Virus record (IMG/VR): IMGVR_UViG_3300034198_016377
Span: 1 to 31,893 of that record
Source of the DNA: a virus
Strand: one strand, 5' to 3'
Length of the DNA stretch: 31,893 nucleotides
Below, piece after piece: positions 10,454 through 18,892 of the stretch. Under the pieces are notes generated by a model that saw only the letters and a program-made list of their open reading frames with translations, did not search any database and was not told the origin of the DNA. Numbering within the stretch: the stretch's first letter is position 1; each line of letters opens with the position of its first letter. The translations under genes and the position numbers were made by a program.

Positions 10454-10500
10454 ATAGCACTCTAACTCATTATATGAGATAGTAGTGCTATTTAATTTTT
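10454..10500 (+). terminator. Rho-independent-type terminator before the lysis cassette
   Basis: The outer arms ATAGCACT (10454-10461) and AGTGCTAT (10484-10491) are perfectly complementary. Inner arms CTCAT (10466-10470) and ATGAG (10474-10478) extend the helix with small bulges. A T-rich tail (TTTAATTTTT) follows directly. It ends only 6 bases before the next start codon, so it could instead act as a leader hairpin affecting translation of that gene. Confidence 0.6.
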
Positions 10501-10506
10501 ATAAAC

Positions 10507-10794
10507 ATGATCTCATTTTCTGAATTTAAAGACAAAGCATTAATAGGTTTATTTACATTTATAGTTGGAATGATGTGGAATGATATCCGAGAAATGAAAT
10601 CGGATATAAAAACTTTAATTATTAATAATAGTGAAAGTAAGTCACGAATAGATGCATTAGAAAGACAACTTTTTAAAAATTCAAGTTACAAAAAACCAAT
10701 ACCTTTTGAGAATCCTCCTAAAAAAGTAATACAAAATCAGGTAGCGATATTAAATAAAGACGAAGATGACTACACCCATCATACAAATGTTTAA
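10507..10794 (+). CDS. Small membrane-anchored coiled-coil protein, lysis accessory candidate
   Basis: 95 aa. A hydrophobic segment at residues ~12-27 is followed by a charged heptad-like helix (~28-60) and a polar, Pro/Lys-containing tail. An N-terminal anchor plus coiled coil is typical of small lysis-cassette membrane proteins (haemolysin XhlA-like or Rz-like). The sequence itself is not one I recognise. It sits first in a tight cluster with a holin-like gene, which starts 29 bases before this one stops, a spanin-like gene and an M15 peptidase. That context supports a lysis role, but only by association. Confidence 0.7.
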   Translation: MISFSEFKDKALIGLFTFIVGMMWNDIREMKSDIKTLIINNSESKSRIDALERQLFKNSSYKKPIPFENPPKKVIQNQVAILNKDEDDYTHHTNV

Positions 10795-11029
10795 ATATAT
10801 TGAAAATCTATGGTTAGGAGACGATGGAAAACCTTCTATTCGTAGAGCTCTAGCTATTGCATTAGTTATTGATTTTATTAATAACACTAATTATGCAATA
10901 CATAATTGGGAATTAGGTAAAACATATGCAGATATAGCAATGCTTTTGGGAATAGAAGCTGGATTAATTGCAGCAATGTTAACTCTTACTACATATTCAA
11001 CATCAGTTAAACTACCAACTAAAGAATGA
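10766..11029 (+). CDS. Putative holin, two transmembrane segments
   Basis: 87 aa. Two hydrophobic stretches are visible, roughly residues 26-44 ('RALAIALVIDF' region) and 55-78 ('YADIAMLLGIEAGLIAAML'), with a short polar linker and a charged C-terminus. Size, topology and position just upstream of an endolysin match phage holins, which permeabilise the inner membrane to release or activate the endolysin. No family-specific motif is seen. The gene overlaps both neighbours: 29 bases with the previous one, and an ATGA stop/start overlap with the next, suggesting coupled translation. Confidence 0.6.
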   Translation: MTTPIIQMFKYIENLWLGDDGKPSIRRALAIALVIDFINNTNYAIHNWELGKTYADIAMLLGIEAGLIAAMLTLTTYSTSVKLPTKE

Positions 11030-11646
11030 AAAATGTAATAACTACAGCTATAATAGCTATCTTATTAACAATCATTGTTATACAAAAAGCATGCACACCT
11101 AATGTAGATGTGACTAAAAAAAATAAAACAGTAACTAAAATAGTAAATGTAAAAATACATGATACAATCTACACAACTCCTAAATTATTAAAAACTATAG
11201 TTATTGAAAAAGACACATCTTTACAATACTTACCTGATACTAATTATATATTACTAAAAAATCAATATCAAAAACTTGTTAAAGAACATTTATCTAAAAA
11301 TGTTTATATAGATAAACTTAACTTAGATACATTAGGTAATATTATTATAAGAGACACTACACAATTTAACAAATTAGGAAAAAGAAGTTATCAATTTAAT
11401 TTAAATATACCTAGAAGAGTAGATTCTATATTTGTAACAAATACTATATATACTCCTTTAAAACGTCAGGTTTATTTAGGAGTAGGAATTACATTAAATC
11501 AATCAATTAGTAATCTAGGAATAAGGGCATCTTTTTTATATAAAGATAAAAAAGACAATATATTTAGTCCTAGTATAATAGTTAATACAAGTGGTAATGT
11601 TATTTATGGAATTGATACTTATTTTAAAATTAAATTAAAGAAATAA
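11026..11646 (+). CDS. Membrane-anchored periplasmic protein, spanin-like candidate
   Basis: 206 aa. The N-terminus has a strongly hydrophobic helix (residues ~5-20) followed by a Cys at 23 in 'IQKACTP'. This could be a relaxed lipobox or simply a signal anchor. A Lys/Thr-rich stretch with 'VKIHDTIYTTPK' and a helical segment follow, and the last ~65 residues are strand-rich ('YLGVGITLNQS', 'GNVIYGIDTYF'). The layout resembles membrane-tethered proteins found beside endolysins in Bacteroidetes phages (DUF6808-like), possibly i-spanin equivalents that bridge the inner and outer membranes. That role is inferred from position and architecture. The start overlaps the holin-like gene (ATGA), and the stop overlaps the next tiny gene (TAATG). 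Confidence 0.6.
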   Translation: MKNVITTAIIAILLTIIVIQKACTPNVDVTKKNKTVTKIVNVKIHDTIYTTPKLLKTIVIEKDTSLQYLPDTNYILLKNQYQKLVKEHLSKNVYIDKLNLDTLGNIIIRDTTQFNKLGKRSYQFNLNIPRRVDSIFVTNTIYTPLKRQVYLGVGITLNQSISNLGIRASFLYKDKKDNIFSPSIIVNTSGNVIYGIDTYFKIKLKK

Positions 11647-11759
11647 TGATACAGAAACTTATTAATTTTATTATAGAACTGTTTTGTAAAAACTGTAATA
11701 TAAAAGCTAAAGCTATTGTAATTAATAACTCTCAAAAAATACAAAAAGATGGTAACTAG
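11646..11759 (+). CDS. 37-residue protein with a CxxC motif, tucked between lysis genes
   Basis: A short frame begins at a TAATG junction with the upstream stop codon and runs 11 bases into the endolysin gene. It encodes 37 residues with an amphipathic or hydrophobic N-terminus ('LINFIIELF') and C14-x2-C17, then a basic/polar tail. The exact stop/start coupling and filling of an otherwise empty ~100-base gap suggest a real gene. It is short enough to be chance, and no function can be assigned. Confidence 0.4.
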   Translation: MIQKLINFIIELFCKNCNIKAKAIVINNSQKIQKDGN

Positions 11760-12207
11760 TCAACAAGCTTTGAAGAAGTATGGACAACCAGATCTTCTTG
11801 CTACACAGAGCAAAAATATGATTATGTGGGATGTTCCTGCAGAGTTAGAAATTGGAGTTATTCCTAAGAAGTTATATTGTAATAAAGATATGATAGAACC
11901 TTTAACTAAAGCTTTTAAAAATCTTATATCTACAGGATGTGTAAAAGAGCTTAAAACTTGGGATGGTTGTTTTAACATTCGTAAAAAACGTGGATTAACA
12001 TCTATGTCATTACATTCTTGGGGTATTGCAATTGATGTAAACAGTTTTAGCAATCCCTTAGGTTTAAATAGAGAACAAATTAGAGCTAGAAGACTAACTC
12101 CTTTTAGTGAAGAATTTTTACAATGTTTCAGAGATGCAGGATTTGATTGTGGAGCAGATTGGGAAGATCGTCCTGATTTTATGCACATGCAAATTGCATC
12201 TATATAA
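11749..12207 (+). CDS. Endolysin: M15-family peptidase (D-Ala-D-Ala carboxypeptidase / L-Ala-D-Glu endopeptidase type)
   Basis: 152 aa, a single domain of normal length for phage M15 peptidases. The zinc-binding signature SxHxxGxAxD is present as 'SLHSWGIAID' with H89 and D96. The third ligand, H146, lies in 'DFMHMQ' close to the C-terminus, also as in the family (VanY, Ply500-like). Such enzymes cut peptide bonds in peptidoglycan stem peptides. No signal peptide or separate wall-binding domain is present, so export would rely on the holin-like protein upstream. This is the best-identified member of the lysis cassette. Confidence 0.9.
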   Translation: MVTSQQALKKYGQPDLLATQSKNMIMWDVPAELEIGVIPKKLYCNKDMIEPLTKAFKNLISTGCVKELKTWDGCFNIRKKRGLTSMSLHSWGIAIDVNSFSNPLGLNREQIRARRLTPFSEEFLQCFRDAGFDCGADWEDRPDFMHMQIASI

Positions 12208-12253
12208 TACTATAATTAAAAAACTTTTAGTTAATAAATAAAATATTTATAAA

Positions 12254-12766
12254 ATGTCTAATACTAATACATATATTAAAAGCGGTCTTTGGAAAACGAC
12301 TAATAAACCTACATTAGGTGAATTAAGTCTTGATGATCTTGTTAGATCTGTTACTTACACTTCTACAATTCCACAATCTTTTAATCCTCTATTTACGGAT
12401 ACTTCTGGAACATTATCTGGTGTAGTTGCTACAGGAAAATATAGCATGTTATCTCCAAAGATTTGTTATTTTAGAGTGTATGTAGACTTTGCAGCTTGTA
12501 CTAACTTTGGTACTTTACAGTATCAGATTACTTTACCTTTTCCATCTGTTCATACAATGAGACAAGCTGGAGGTACTTTACATCAAGTTACAGGATCTTC
12601 ATTGTATCACATTAGTGGTGTAACTGATATAGAAGTTAGTAATACTGTACACAAGTTATATTATTCAGGAAGTACAACTGATCTTGCTTGGAAATTCAAT
12701 ACACCAGTAGGAGCAACTACTGTAACTAGTCATTTTGATATTTCAGGTACATACGAAATTATTTAA
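12254..12766 (+). CDS. Short virion fibre or appendage protein with the shared N-terminal GxW anchor
   Basis: 170 aa. Residues 8-30 contain 'YIKSGLWK' followed by 'LGELSLDDL', which match the N-termini of the two large tailspikes at 16751 and 19222 ('FIKTGYWS', 'FLKAGYWS', then GEL). The rest is Thr/Ser/Gly-rich, beta-strand-type sequence with no catalytic motif. It ends in 'FDISGTYEII', typical of small phage appendage or baseplate-decoration proteins. The shared N-terminus suggests it docks at the same virion site as the tailspikes. It is the first gene of the adhesion region after the endolysin and is followed at once by a long fibre gene. Confidence 0.65.
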   Translation: MSNTNTYIKSGLWKTTNKPTLGELSLDDLVRSVTYTSTIPQSFNPLFTDTSGTLSGVVATGKYSMLSPKICYFRVYVDFAACTNFGTLQYQITLPFPSVHTMRQAGGTLHQVTGSSLYHISGVTDIEVSNTVHKLYYSGSTTDLAWKFNTPVGATTVTSHFDISGTYEII

Positions 12767-12778
12767 AAATATAAAATT

Positions 12779-14389
12779 ATGATACCACCAAAACAAATAG
12801 GTTGGGGAGTAGAAGAAAACCTTTTATGGCAAATCTCTAAACAATTAGAGAACTTGACAAATGTTACATATAATTCTAGGAATAGCCCATTAAATTTTTT
12901 GAACTATTCAGCACAATCATCAAATCCACCCACACCAACAAGTGGATTTAATTTATTTGCTAATTCATCAGGTTTATTCAGCTGGAAAGGTACAAATGGA
13001 TTTGTTAGAACATTTGATGGTACGGCTAATACAGCGGATAGAATGTACACTTTGCCAAATAATAATGGTACGATTGCATTGTTGGAAAGTACACAGACTT
13101 TTAGTGGTGTTAATACTTTTACTAATAGTTTGACAGTAGTTAAAAATCTCTTTGCTTCTGGAAACGGAAGTGTCAATGTTCAAGTTGGTCAAAATACTGA
13201 TACTGGAAATGGTAATTTTGCAGGAATTTGGATAAACCAATTAAGTACAAATAGAACTGTAACTAATTATGCTTTTTTATCGGATGCAATTAATGGAAAT
13301 ATATTTAATTCCACTGTCGGATTTTTAGATTTTAGGATTGCAAATTCTTCAAAAATAAGAATACATAACAACGGAAATTTTTCAATAGGAACTACAACTG
13401 ATGCTGGTTATAAACTTGATGTCAATGGTACTGGTAGAATTTCATCTAATTTACTTGTGGGTTCATCTATTACACCAAATAACTTTTCATTGAATATAAA
13501 TAGTGGTGGTAATGGTAGTTATATTCACATTACAGACAGTATTACAGGCGTAACTTCAGCTGATGGTTTTATAATAGGTGTAACTGCAACACAAGAAGCA
13601 ACACTTTTAAATAGAGAGGCAACTGCAATGACTTTTAGGACTACAGATCTTGAAAGAATGCGAATAACAGCTGGTGGTAATGTTTTAATTAATACTACCA
13701 CGGATGCAGGATATAAATTAGATGTTGCTGGTACTGGAAGATTCAGTTCACAATTAACTGTATTGGGAAGTAGTTCTTCTCAACCAGCATTATTAGCAAA
13801 CGGGTTTGGTATAACAAGTAATCTTGGTAGAACACCAGCTCCAGGAAATGGTATAGCTTTAAGCATAGATGGTGGATTTCAAAATACAGATGGAGGAACT
13901 GCGGCAAGTACAACTGTATCAATAGCAAACGTTGCAAGAATACAGCAAACTATTTTAAATGCTATTAATACAAATGTAACATATACAGTTGGTACAACAT
14001 TAAGAATAGAAGGAGCACCAAATGCAGGAACAAATGTTACTATTACTAATCCTTATGCATTATATGTTAATAGTGGTCAAAGTTTCTTTGGTGGCAATGT
14101 TACTTTAGGTGTTGCAGGTAACAAATTAAATATTGCAACAGGTACAAATGCAAGTATTGGTACAGCAACATTAGTAGCAGGAACTGTAACAGTAAGTACA
14201 ACAGCAGTTACTACTAATTCAAAAATAATGTTAAGTTATAATACTCCAATCGGTACATTAGGAGTTGTTATAGCTGCACCAAGTGCAAGTATTGTGAATG
14301 GTGTTAGTTTTGTAATTAATAGTTTAACAAGTGCTAATACTGTATTAACAACAGATTTATCAACTATAAATTGGTGGATAATTAACTAA
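12779..14389 (+). CDS. Tail fibre protein with repeated 'DAGYKLDVNGTGR' modules
   Basis: 536 aa. The N-terminal ~32 residues include 'LLWQISKQLENLT', which recurs in the 49-residue gene directly downstream and is probably an attachment helix. The body is low-charge, Thr/Asn/Gly-rich beta sequence. Two copies of TTTDAGYKLDV-x-GTGR begin near residues 205 and 306, about 100 residues apart, and each precedes a strand-rich block. This module is common in Bacteroidetes phage fibres. The C-terminus ends in a compact 'TINWWIIN'. It is probably a trimeric, receptor-contacting fibre. No enzyme motif or chaperone (peptidase S74) domain is seen. Confidence 0.8.
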   Translation: MIPPKQIGWGVEENLLWQISKQLENLTNVTYNSRNSPLNFLNYSAQSSNPPTPTSGFNLFANSSGLFSWKGTNGFVRTFDGTANTADRMYTLPNNNGTIALLESTQTFSGVNTFTNSLTVVKNLFASGNGSVNVQVGQNTDTGNGNFAGIWINQLSTNRTVTNYAFLSDAINGNIFNSTVGFLDFRIANSSKIRIHNNGNFSIGTTTDAGYKLDVNGTGRISSNLLVGSSITPNNFSLNINSGGNGSYIHITDSITGVTSADGFIIGVTATQEATLLNREATAMTFRTTDLERMRITAGGNVLINTTTDAGYKLDVAGTGRFSSQLTVLGSSSSQPALLANGFGITSNLGRTPAPGNGIALSIDGGFQNTDGGTAASTTVSIANVARIQQTILNAINTNVTYTVGTTLRIEGAPNAGTNVTITNPYALYVNSGQSFFGGNVTLGVAGNKLNIATGTNASIGTATLVAGTVTVSTTAVTTNSKIMLSYNTPIGTLGVVIAAPSASIVNGVSFVINSLTSANTVLTTDLSTINWWIIN

Positions 14390-14401
14390 AATAAAAATAA
14401 C

Positions 14402-14551
14402 ATGGGAATATCTGCAGGACAAATAGGACAATCATCTAGCACTAAAGCAAAATTACTTTTGCAAATTTCTAAGCAATTAGAATATCTTACACGTGTTATG
14501 TATAACTTTGGTAATTCACCAACTACTACTACAACAACTACTATATTATAA
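14402..14551 (+). CDS. 49-residue protein, stand-alone copy of the fibre N-terminal attachment segment
   Basis: Residues 18-36 ('LLLQISKQLEYLTRVMYN' region) closely match residues 15-32 of the preceding fibre ('LLWQISKQLENLTNVTYN'). An 'QIG' motif lies at a similar place near both N-termini. The rest is a Thr tract (ACT/ACA repeats) and 'IL' before the stop. It begins 12 bases after the fibre stop codon. Either it is a genuine small virion protein using the same dock, or the leftover head of a fibre gene whose body was lost. The intact frame with a clean start favours expression. Confidence 0.55.
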   Translation: MGISAGQIGQSSSTKAKLLLQISKQLEYLTRVMYNFGNSPTTTTTTTIL

Positions 14552-14613
14552 TATTAAAAGAATCAACAATTAACTTGGATAAAAAACACAACAAAAACTC
14601 TAGAGGAAATTTT

Positions 14614-15633
14614 ATGAAAAAAGATGTTATGTTATGTACAGCACAACCTACCGATACATACTTTGTATGGCAAAATCATCTTTATATAGAATCTTGTTTA
14701 CAGCAAGGTTTTAAAGAAGAACAAATACACATTCTTTTATATAGTCCTACAGGTAGACCTTATAATACTAGTTGGGATAAATTAAAAGAATGTTATCCAA
14801 AACTAAATATATTTGTATATGAAGATAAAGGAGTTCAACAATTTTTAGGAACTTATATTCCTATATTAAGACCCCATATTCTTTGGCAACATTTTGAAAA
14901 ATTTCCAGAATTACAAAATAGAACAATTATATACACAGATTGTGATATTCTTTGGTTAGATAGTTTAAATATAAATCATTTACTAGAAGACGATGTAAAT
15001 TATGTTAGTGATGCCAATTCATATTTAAATTATTCATATTTTGAAACTAAATATAAAGATGTATTTCCTGAAAAATTAGAAGAAGCTAAGTCAATAGATT
15101 TTTTAAAGGGAGTTTGTGATATAATAGGAATAGATAAGCAAATTGCAATAGATAATGATTTAAATACAGGAGGAGTACAATATATATTAAAGAATATAGA
15201 TTCATCATTTTGGAAAAAAGTTGAATTAGATGTTCTTAAAATAAGAATGTATCTTCAACAAATGAATAGAATTTATTTCAAAGATGAAAATTCTGGTATA
15301 CAATCATGGTGTGCAGATTTATGGGCAGTACAATTTAATCTGTGGTATTTTAATAAAAAATCTGAAGTTACAAAAGAATTAGATTTTGCATGGAGTACAG
15401 ATCCAATAATTAAAATAGATACATATCCTATTCTTCACAATGCAGGAATAGTTTCTGAAACAGCAAATGGATACCCTGCTTTTTATAAAGGAAAATATCA
15501 CATGGGAAGTGATCCTACTAAAGATCCTTATTTAGATATAATATTAAATAATGAAGAATCAAAAAAATATTGCACGTGGTATTATGTTAGTAATATAAAT
15601 AAAATTAAAGAAAAGTACAATTTAAACTATTAA
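14614..15633 (+). CDS. Putative glycosyltransferase (GT-A type, DxD motif)
   Basis: 339 aa from the ATG at 14614. An in-frame TTG at 14575 would add 13 residues, but its sequence is poly-Lys/Asn and the ATG is preceded by AGAGGA, so the ATG is preferred. D109-C-D111 in 'IIYTDCDILWLDSL' is the nucleotide-sugar/metal-binding DxD of GT-A enzymes. A conserved-looking 'NTGGVQY' and 'LHNAG' lie further on. Placement among fibre genes suggests that it modifies virion fibres or a host surface glycan. The exact family and sugar cannot be read by eye. Confidence 0.65.
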   Translation: MKKDVMLCTAQPTDTYFVWQNHLYIESCLQQGFKEEQIHILLYSPTGRPYNTSWDKLKECYPKLNIFVYEDKGVQQFLGTYIPILRPHILWQHFEKFPELQNRTIIYTDCDILWLDSLNINHLLEDDVNYVSDANSYLNYSYFETKYKDVFPEKLEEAKSIDFLKGVCDIIGIDKQIAIDNDLNTGGVQYILKNIDSSFWKKVELDVLKIRMYLQQMNRIYFKDENSGIQSWCADLWAVQFNLWYFNKKSEVTKELDFAWSTDPIIKIDTYPILHNAGIVSETANGYPAFYKGKYHMGSDPTKDPYLDIILNNEESKKYCTWYYVSNINKIKEKYNLNY

Positions 15634-15637
15634 TAAA

Positions 15638-16042
15638 ATGGCAGATCAGAGAAATTTAAAATCATTTGTTCGCTACGATGGTAGCGGAAAGGTTGTTGTA
15701 GGCAGCCTTATTCTGAGAAAAAATAAACCTAAAGTAGGTAAGTGGAAAGAAATACAGGGGTATGAGTGTTGTAATGATATTACACTTACCACTACAGTAA
15801 CTGCTACTATTACTAACTTTCAAGTTAAATTGTTTTGCGCAGGAACATTAACTAAAACATTAATTTCAGGACAAAACTCTACATCAGTAGCAGACCTAGT
15901 TACTAAGTTGAATTCAGCTTATTCTTTACTAGGAGTATTCTCTACAACTGGTGGAACAAATCTTACACTTGTATTGACAGGTGCTCAAGAATTGGCTATT
16001 TGTTCTAATTTAGCTCCAACCTTTACAGTTACCGCAGTATAA
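15638..16042 (+). CDS. Small virion-associated protein, Thr-rich beta domain
   Basis: 134 aa. The basic N-terminus ('LKSFVRYDGSGKVVVGSL' then 'KPKVGKW') is a pattern I associate with appendage or decoration proteins of Bacteroidetes phages. A CC pair follows ('YECCNDI'), then a ~90-residue Thr/Leu-rich beta domain. No catalytic motif is seen. It lies 4 bases after the glycosyltransferase, and its stop overlaps the next start by one base (TAATG), so these genes are likely co-translated. Confidence 0.6.
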   Translation: MADQRNLKSFVRYDGSGKVVVGSLILRKNKPKVGKWKEIQGYECCNDITLTTTVTATITNFQVKLFCAGTLTKTLISGQNSTSVADLVTKLNSAYSLLGVFSTTGGTNLTLVLTGAQELAICSNLAPTFTVTAV

Positions 16043-16461
16043 TGGCTAAAACACTATTTCCACAACAAATGCTAAGCAATGGATCAGGAGAATTATCTCC
16101 TGATACTATTGCTACAAAGTTGACGTACTTTGAACTTCAACTTCACAATCTACATTGGGCTACAAGATCGTACGCTGAACACATAGCTCTTGGAGGCTTA
16201 TACGATGCTGTATTTGATTTTAAAGATGAGATTGTTGAAAAAATTATGGGCTATTCAGGCACTCGAGCAAAGATTGGTAATCCAGGACAATTCAAAGAAT
16301 ATTCTCCAGGAGTATCTTCAGTAGTTGTATCTGAATTAATAACATTTGCAAAGCAATTAGAAAACTATGCTTCTGCTAATAATATGCCAGACATAGAGAA
16401 TGTTGCTCAATCCTTATCAGGATCCGCAGCTAAAGTTAAATACTTATTAACGTTAAGTTAG
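16042..16461 (+). CDS. Ferritin/Dps-like helical protein (DUF5856-like)
   Basis: 139 aa, predicted mostly helical. The motif 'LQLHNLHWATRSYAEH' (residues 32-47) followed by 'DFKDEIVEKIMGY' (59-71) has the His/Asp/Glu spacing of Dps-like ferritins and of phage DUF5856 proteins. H35, H38, H47, D62, E63 and E66 are candidate metal or fold residues. Dps proteins oxidise iron and shield DNA, but phage versions are poorly characterised and could be structural. The gene sits among virion genes, overlaps the upstream gene by one base and abuts the next. Family assignment is from pattern memory only. Confidence 0.55.
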   Translation: MAKTLFPQQMLSNGSGELSPDTIATKLTYFELQLHNLHWATRSYAEHIALGGLYDAVFDFKDEIVEKIMGYSGTRAKIGNPGQFKEYSPGVSSVVVSELITFAKQLENYASANNMPDIENVAQSLSGSAAKVKYLLTLS

Positions 16462-16743
16462 ATGCAAGTAGAGAAGAAGTTTTTTCCTAGTATAATGAGA
16501 TATAACGATGAGTTATACTTTGCACATATTGAAGGAATCGTTGAATCGGTTGATGAACTATGTAGCATGGAAATAACTAATCGTAATAGCTCATATTTAT
16601 TTAGAATAGCTCCTTCTCTACCAAAATATACTAATCTATTAATAGAAGAAATATTAAAATTCAATAATAGACTAGGCATTAAATTAAACTTGTCAAAGAG
16701 TATTAAAACAAGTTCAGTTATTTATTTTGATATTAACATATAA
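16462..16743 (+). CDS. Hypothetical protein
   Basis: 93 aa, not recognised. It starts directly after the stop codon of the ferritin-like gene and ends 7 bases before the tailspike gene. The protein is mixed alpha/beta with a conserved-looking 'YFAHIEGIVESVDEL' and no membrane segment or Cys. Its position between virion genes suggests a small structural or assembly role, but nothing in the sequence proves it. Confidence 0.6.
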   Translation: MQVEKKFFPSIMRYNDELYFAHIEGIVESVDELCSMEITNRNSSYLFRIAPSLPKYTNLLIEEILKFNNRLGIKLNLSKSIKTSSVIYFDINI

Positions 16744-16750
16744 AATCAAT

Positions 16751-18892
16751 ATGGCAAAATTTATAAAAACAGGATACTGGTCAGAAAAGAAGACAGGGTA
16801 CGAAGGAGAGTTAAATTTAACTAAAGAAATACTAGAAACTGCACTACCTCAACAAATAGATATAAATTCAAAACTGCAAACAGTTAATTCAATTTCTGCT
16901 TTACAATTGTTTACGGATGCATCAATTGCTTATTTTGATGGCTCAACATGGGAAAGAAAAAGTGGTAATGTGTCGAGTAACGGTGGTTCTTATGCAGGAA
17001 CATTAATTCGAGTTTCAAGTTTGGTTTATTGGGAGAGAAAATTTAACAATCAAGTAAATGCAAGATGGTTTGGTTTAATAGGTGATGGAACAATAGAAAC
17101 TCAAAAACTACAATTAGCTGTTTCAAATTCAATTGGATATGAACTTTTTATAGAATCTGGTACATATATTACTAATAATATAACAGTTTATTCAAATACT
17201 ACTATTATTGGTAAAAATGCTATTTTAAAAATGGTAGGAAACTCTCCATTAGATAATTCAGTATTGTCAATAATTAATGCAACTAATGTTAAAGTTGAAG
17301 GATTAGAAATTGATTTATCGTTAGTTGTTTTAGGAGATATTTATGCAGGTACATCGGCTATTGAAATTAGATATTCAAACAATATAACTATTAAAGATTG
17401 TTTTATTCATGATAGTAAATATGTAGCAATTAGATTTACAGTATCAAATAATAATTGTACTGTAACAGAATGTCAAATTACAAATACTGATACTGGTATA
17501 ATTTCAACAGGAGGTATTGTTGGTTTAATTGCTACTAATAATAGAATAAATGGAGGAACTTCTGAAGGAATTACTATATACGGATTAACATCAAATACTC
17601 CTGCTGAACATTTTTTAATACAAGGTAATATAATTTCTGACAAAGAGGCGTATGGTATAAGTATTCCTTATGGTAAAAATGGAATTATATCAAATAATAA
17701 TATTTATAATTGTTTAGGTGGAGTTACTTTAAATGATACTAATTTACCTTTAATAACTTCAGATATTTTAATTGATAGTAATCATATTGAGGGAACTTCT
17801 TTTGGAATACGTTCAACTGCACTAAGAATTACAGTTACTAATAATTTTTTAAAAAATTTTATTAATGATGCTATTAACGTTGAAGGTTATATTGGAAATG
17901 ATTCAATACTAATAGCAGATACTACAAATATATCTAATAATCATATAATATCTCCTGCTCAAGTTGGAGGTAATAGAGCAGGTATTCATATTAAAGACGT
18001 AGTTAATTGTTACATAACAAATAATAAAATATTAACTAAAAAAATAAGTGGAGGTAGTGCTATTTATTTTCAAGGTATAATGAATAATGTTTATATTGAA
18101 AATAATATTTCAATAGATGGTAGCATAGTAACTCCAAAAACAATTTTTGATGAAAATATTTTTATTATGAATAATAAATTTTCATTTTTTTATATAAATG
18201 TTGTGCAGCCTATAAATTATATTATAAAATTAATTGTTGCAGATAATATATTTACTAATTCATCTCAATTAAACAAATTAATATCTTCAGCTTCAGGTAT
18301 AGCAATTTCTGAAACAATTAGTCCGCAAATTGTTGCTAGAAATAACAATGATGTTTTAATAGGAATAAATTATAAACCAACTTTTCTTGAACAAGGATTT
18401 ACAGGAATTTCTAAATTTCCTGTTATGTTTAGAGGAGCAGAAGGAGATAACAATAGTTATCCTATAACAGTTAAAGGAGATGGTTTATCAACAATTAATA
18501 AATATACTGGTATAAAATTAATGAATGGTAACTCTAACGAGTATTCAAAATGGGTTGGTATGATAGCTGTAGCAGAATCAGCAGCTGCTAATCAAAATGG
18601 TTTTAGTATAGTTACAAATGATACGCAAAGATTAAGAGTATTTCATGATGGACAAGTTTGTATTCAAAGTGGAGGAACATTTACAAATTCAGGTGAATTA
18701 CTTCAAGTAAATGGTACTGGAAGATTCACTGGAAATATTTTAGCACCACAGCACAATATTCCAGCTTTAAACACTCCACCAGCAAGTGCAACCGCAACAG
18801 GAACAACAGGTGAAATTAGATGGGCAAATGGATTTGTTTATTTATGCGTTGCGACAAATACTTGGCAAAGAAGTGCTTTAACGACATGGTAA
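16751..18892 (+). CDS. Tailspike / receptor-binding protein with beta-helix body
   Basis: 713 aa from the ATG at 16751. The upstream in-frame TTG at 16727 would lie in the previous gene and spoil the shared N-terminus. Residues 4-22 carry the 'FIKTGYW...GEL' anchor. Residues 41-113 ('KLQTVNSIS', 'YFDGSTWERKSGN', 'WFGLIGDG') match the paralogue at 19222. Residues ~110-500 are repetitive Asn/Ile/Thr-rich sequence ('NNITIKDCFIHDS', 'NNRINGG') typical of a right-handed beta-helix as in phage polysaccharide depolymerases. The C-terminal part has 'QVNGTGRFTGN' and the common fibre tip 'ATGTTGEIRWANG'. Its stop codon overlaps the next start (ATGGTAA). The depolymerase activity is unproven. Confidence 0.8.
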   Translation: MAKFIKTGYWSEKKTGYEGELNLTKEILETALPQQIDINSKLQTVNSISALQLFTDASIAYFDGSTWERKSGNVSSNGGSYAGTLIRVSSLVYWERKFNNQVNARWFGLIGDGTIETQKLQLAVSNSIGYELFIESGTYITNNITVYSNTTIIGKNAILKMVGNSPLDNSVLSIINATNVKVEGLEIDLSLVVLGDIYAGTSAIEIRYSNNITIKDCFIHDSKYVAIRFTVSNNNCTVTECQITNTDTGIISTGGIVGLIATNNRINGGTSEGITIYGLTSNTPAEHFLIQGNIISDKEAYGISIPYGKNGIISNNNIYNCLGGVTLNDTNLPLITSDILIDSNHIEGTSFGIRSTALRITVTNNFLKNFINDAINVEGYIGNDSILIADTTNISNNHIISPAQVGGNRAGIHIKDVVNCYITNNKILTKKISGGSAIYFQGIMNNVYIENNISIDGSIVTPKTIFDENIFIMNNKFSFFYINVVQPINYIIKLIVADNIFTNSSQLNKLISSASGIAISETISPQIVARNNNDVLIGINYKPTFLEQGFTGISKFPVMFRGAEGDNNSYPITVKGDGLSTINKYTGIKLMNGNSNEYSKWVGMIAVAESAAANQNGFSIVTNDTQRLRVFHDGQVCIQSGGTFTNSGELLQVNGTGRFTGNILAPQHNIPALNTPPASATATGTTGEIRWANGFVYLCVATNTWQRSALTTW

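Noticed and set aside
11760-12188. Minus-strand open frame of 142 codons
   Set aside because: Entirely antisense to the M15 peptidase, whose catalytic residues are all intact; no start context.
14575-14613. TTG start for the glycosyltransferase 13 codons upstream
   Set aside because: The added residues are poly-Lys/Asn, and the ATG at 14614 has a better context (AGAGGA upstream).
16727-16750. TTG start for the first tailspike
   Set aside because: Lies in the previous gene; the ATG at 16751 gives the N-terminus shared with the other two anchored proteins.
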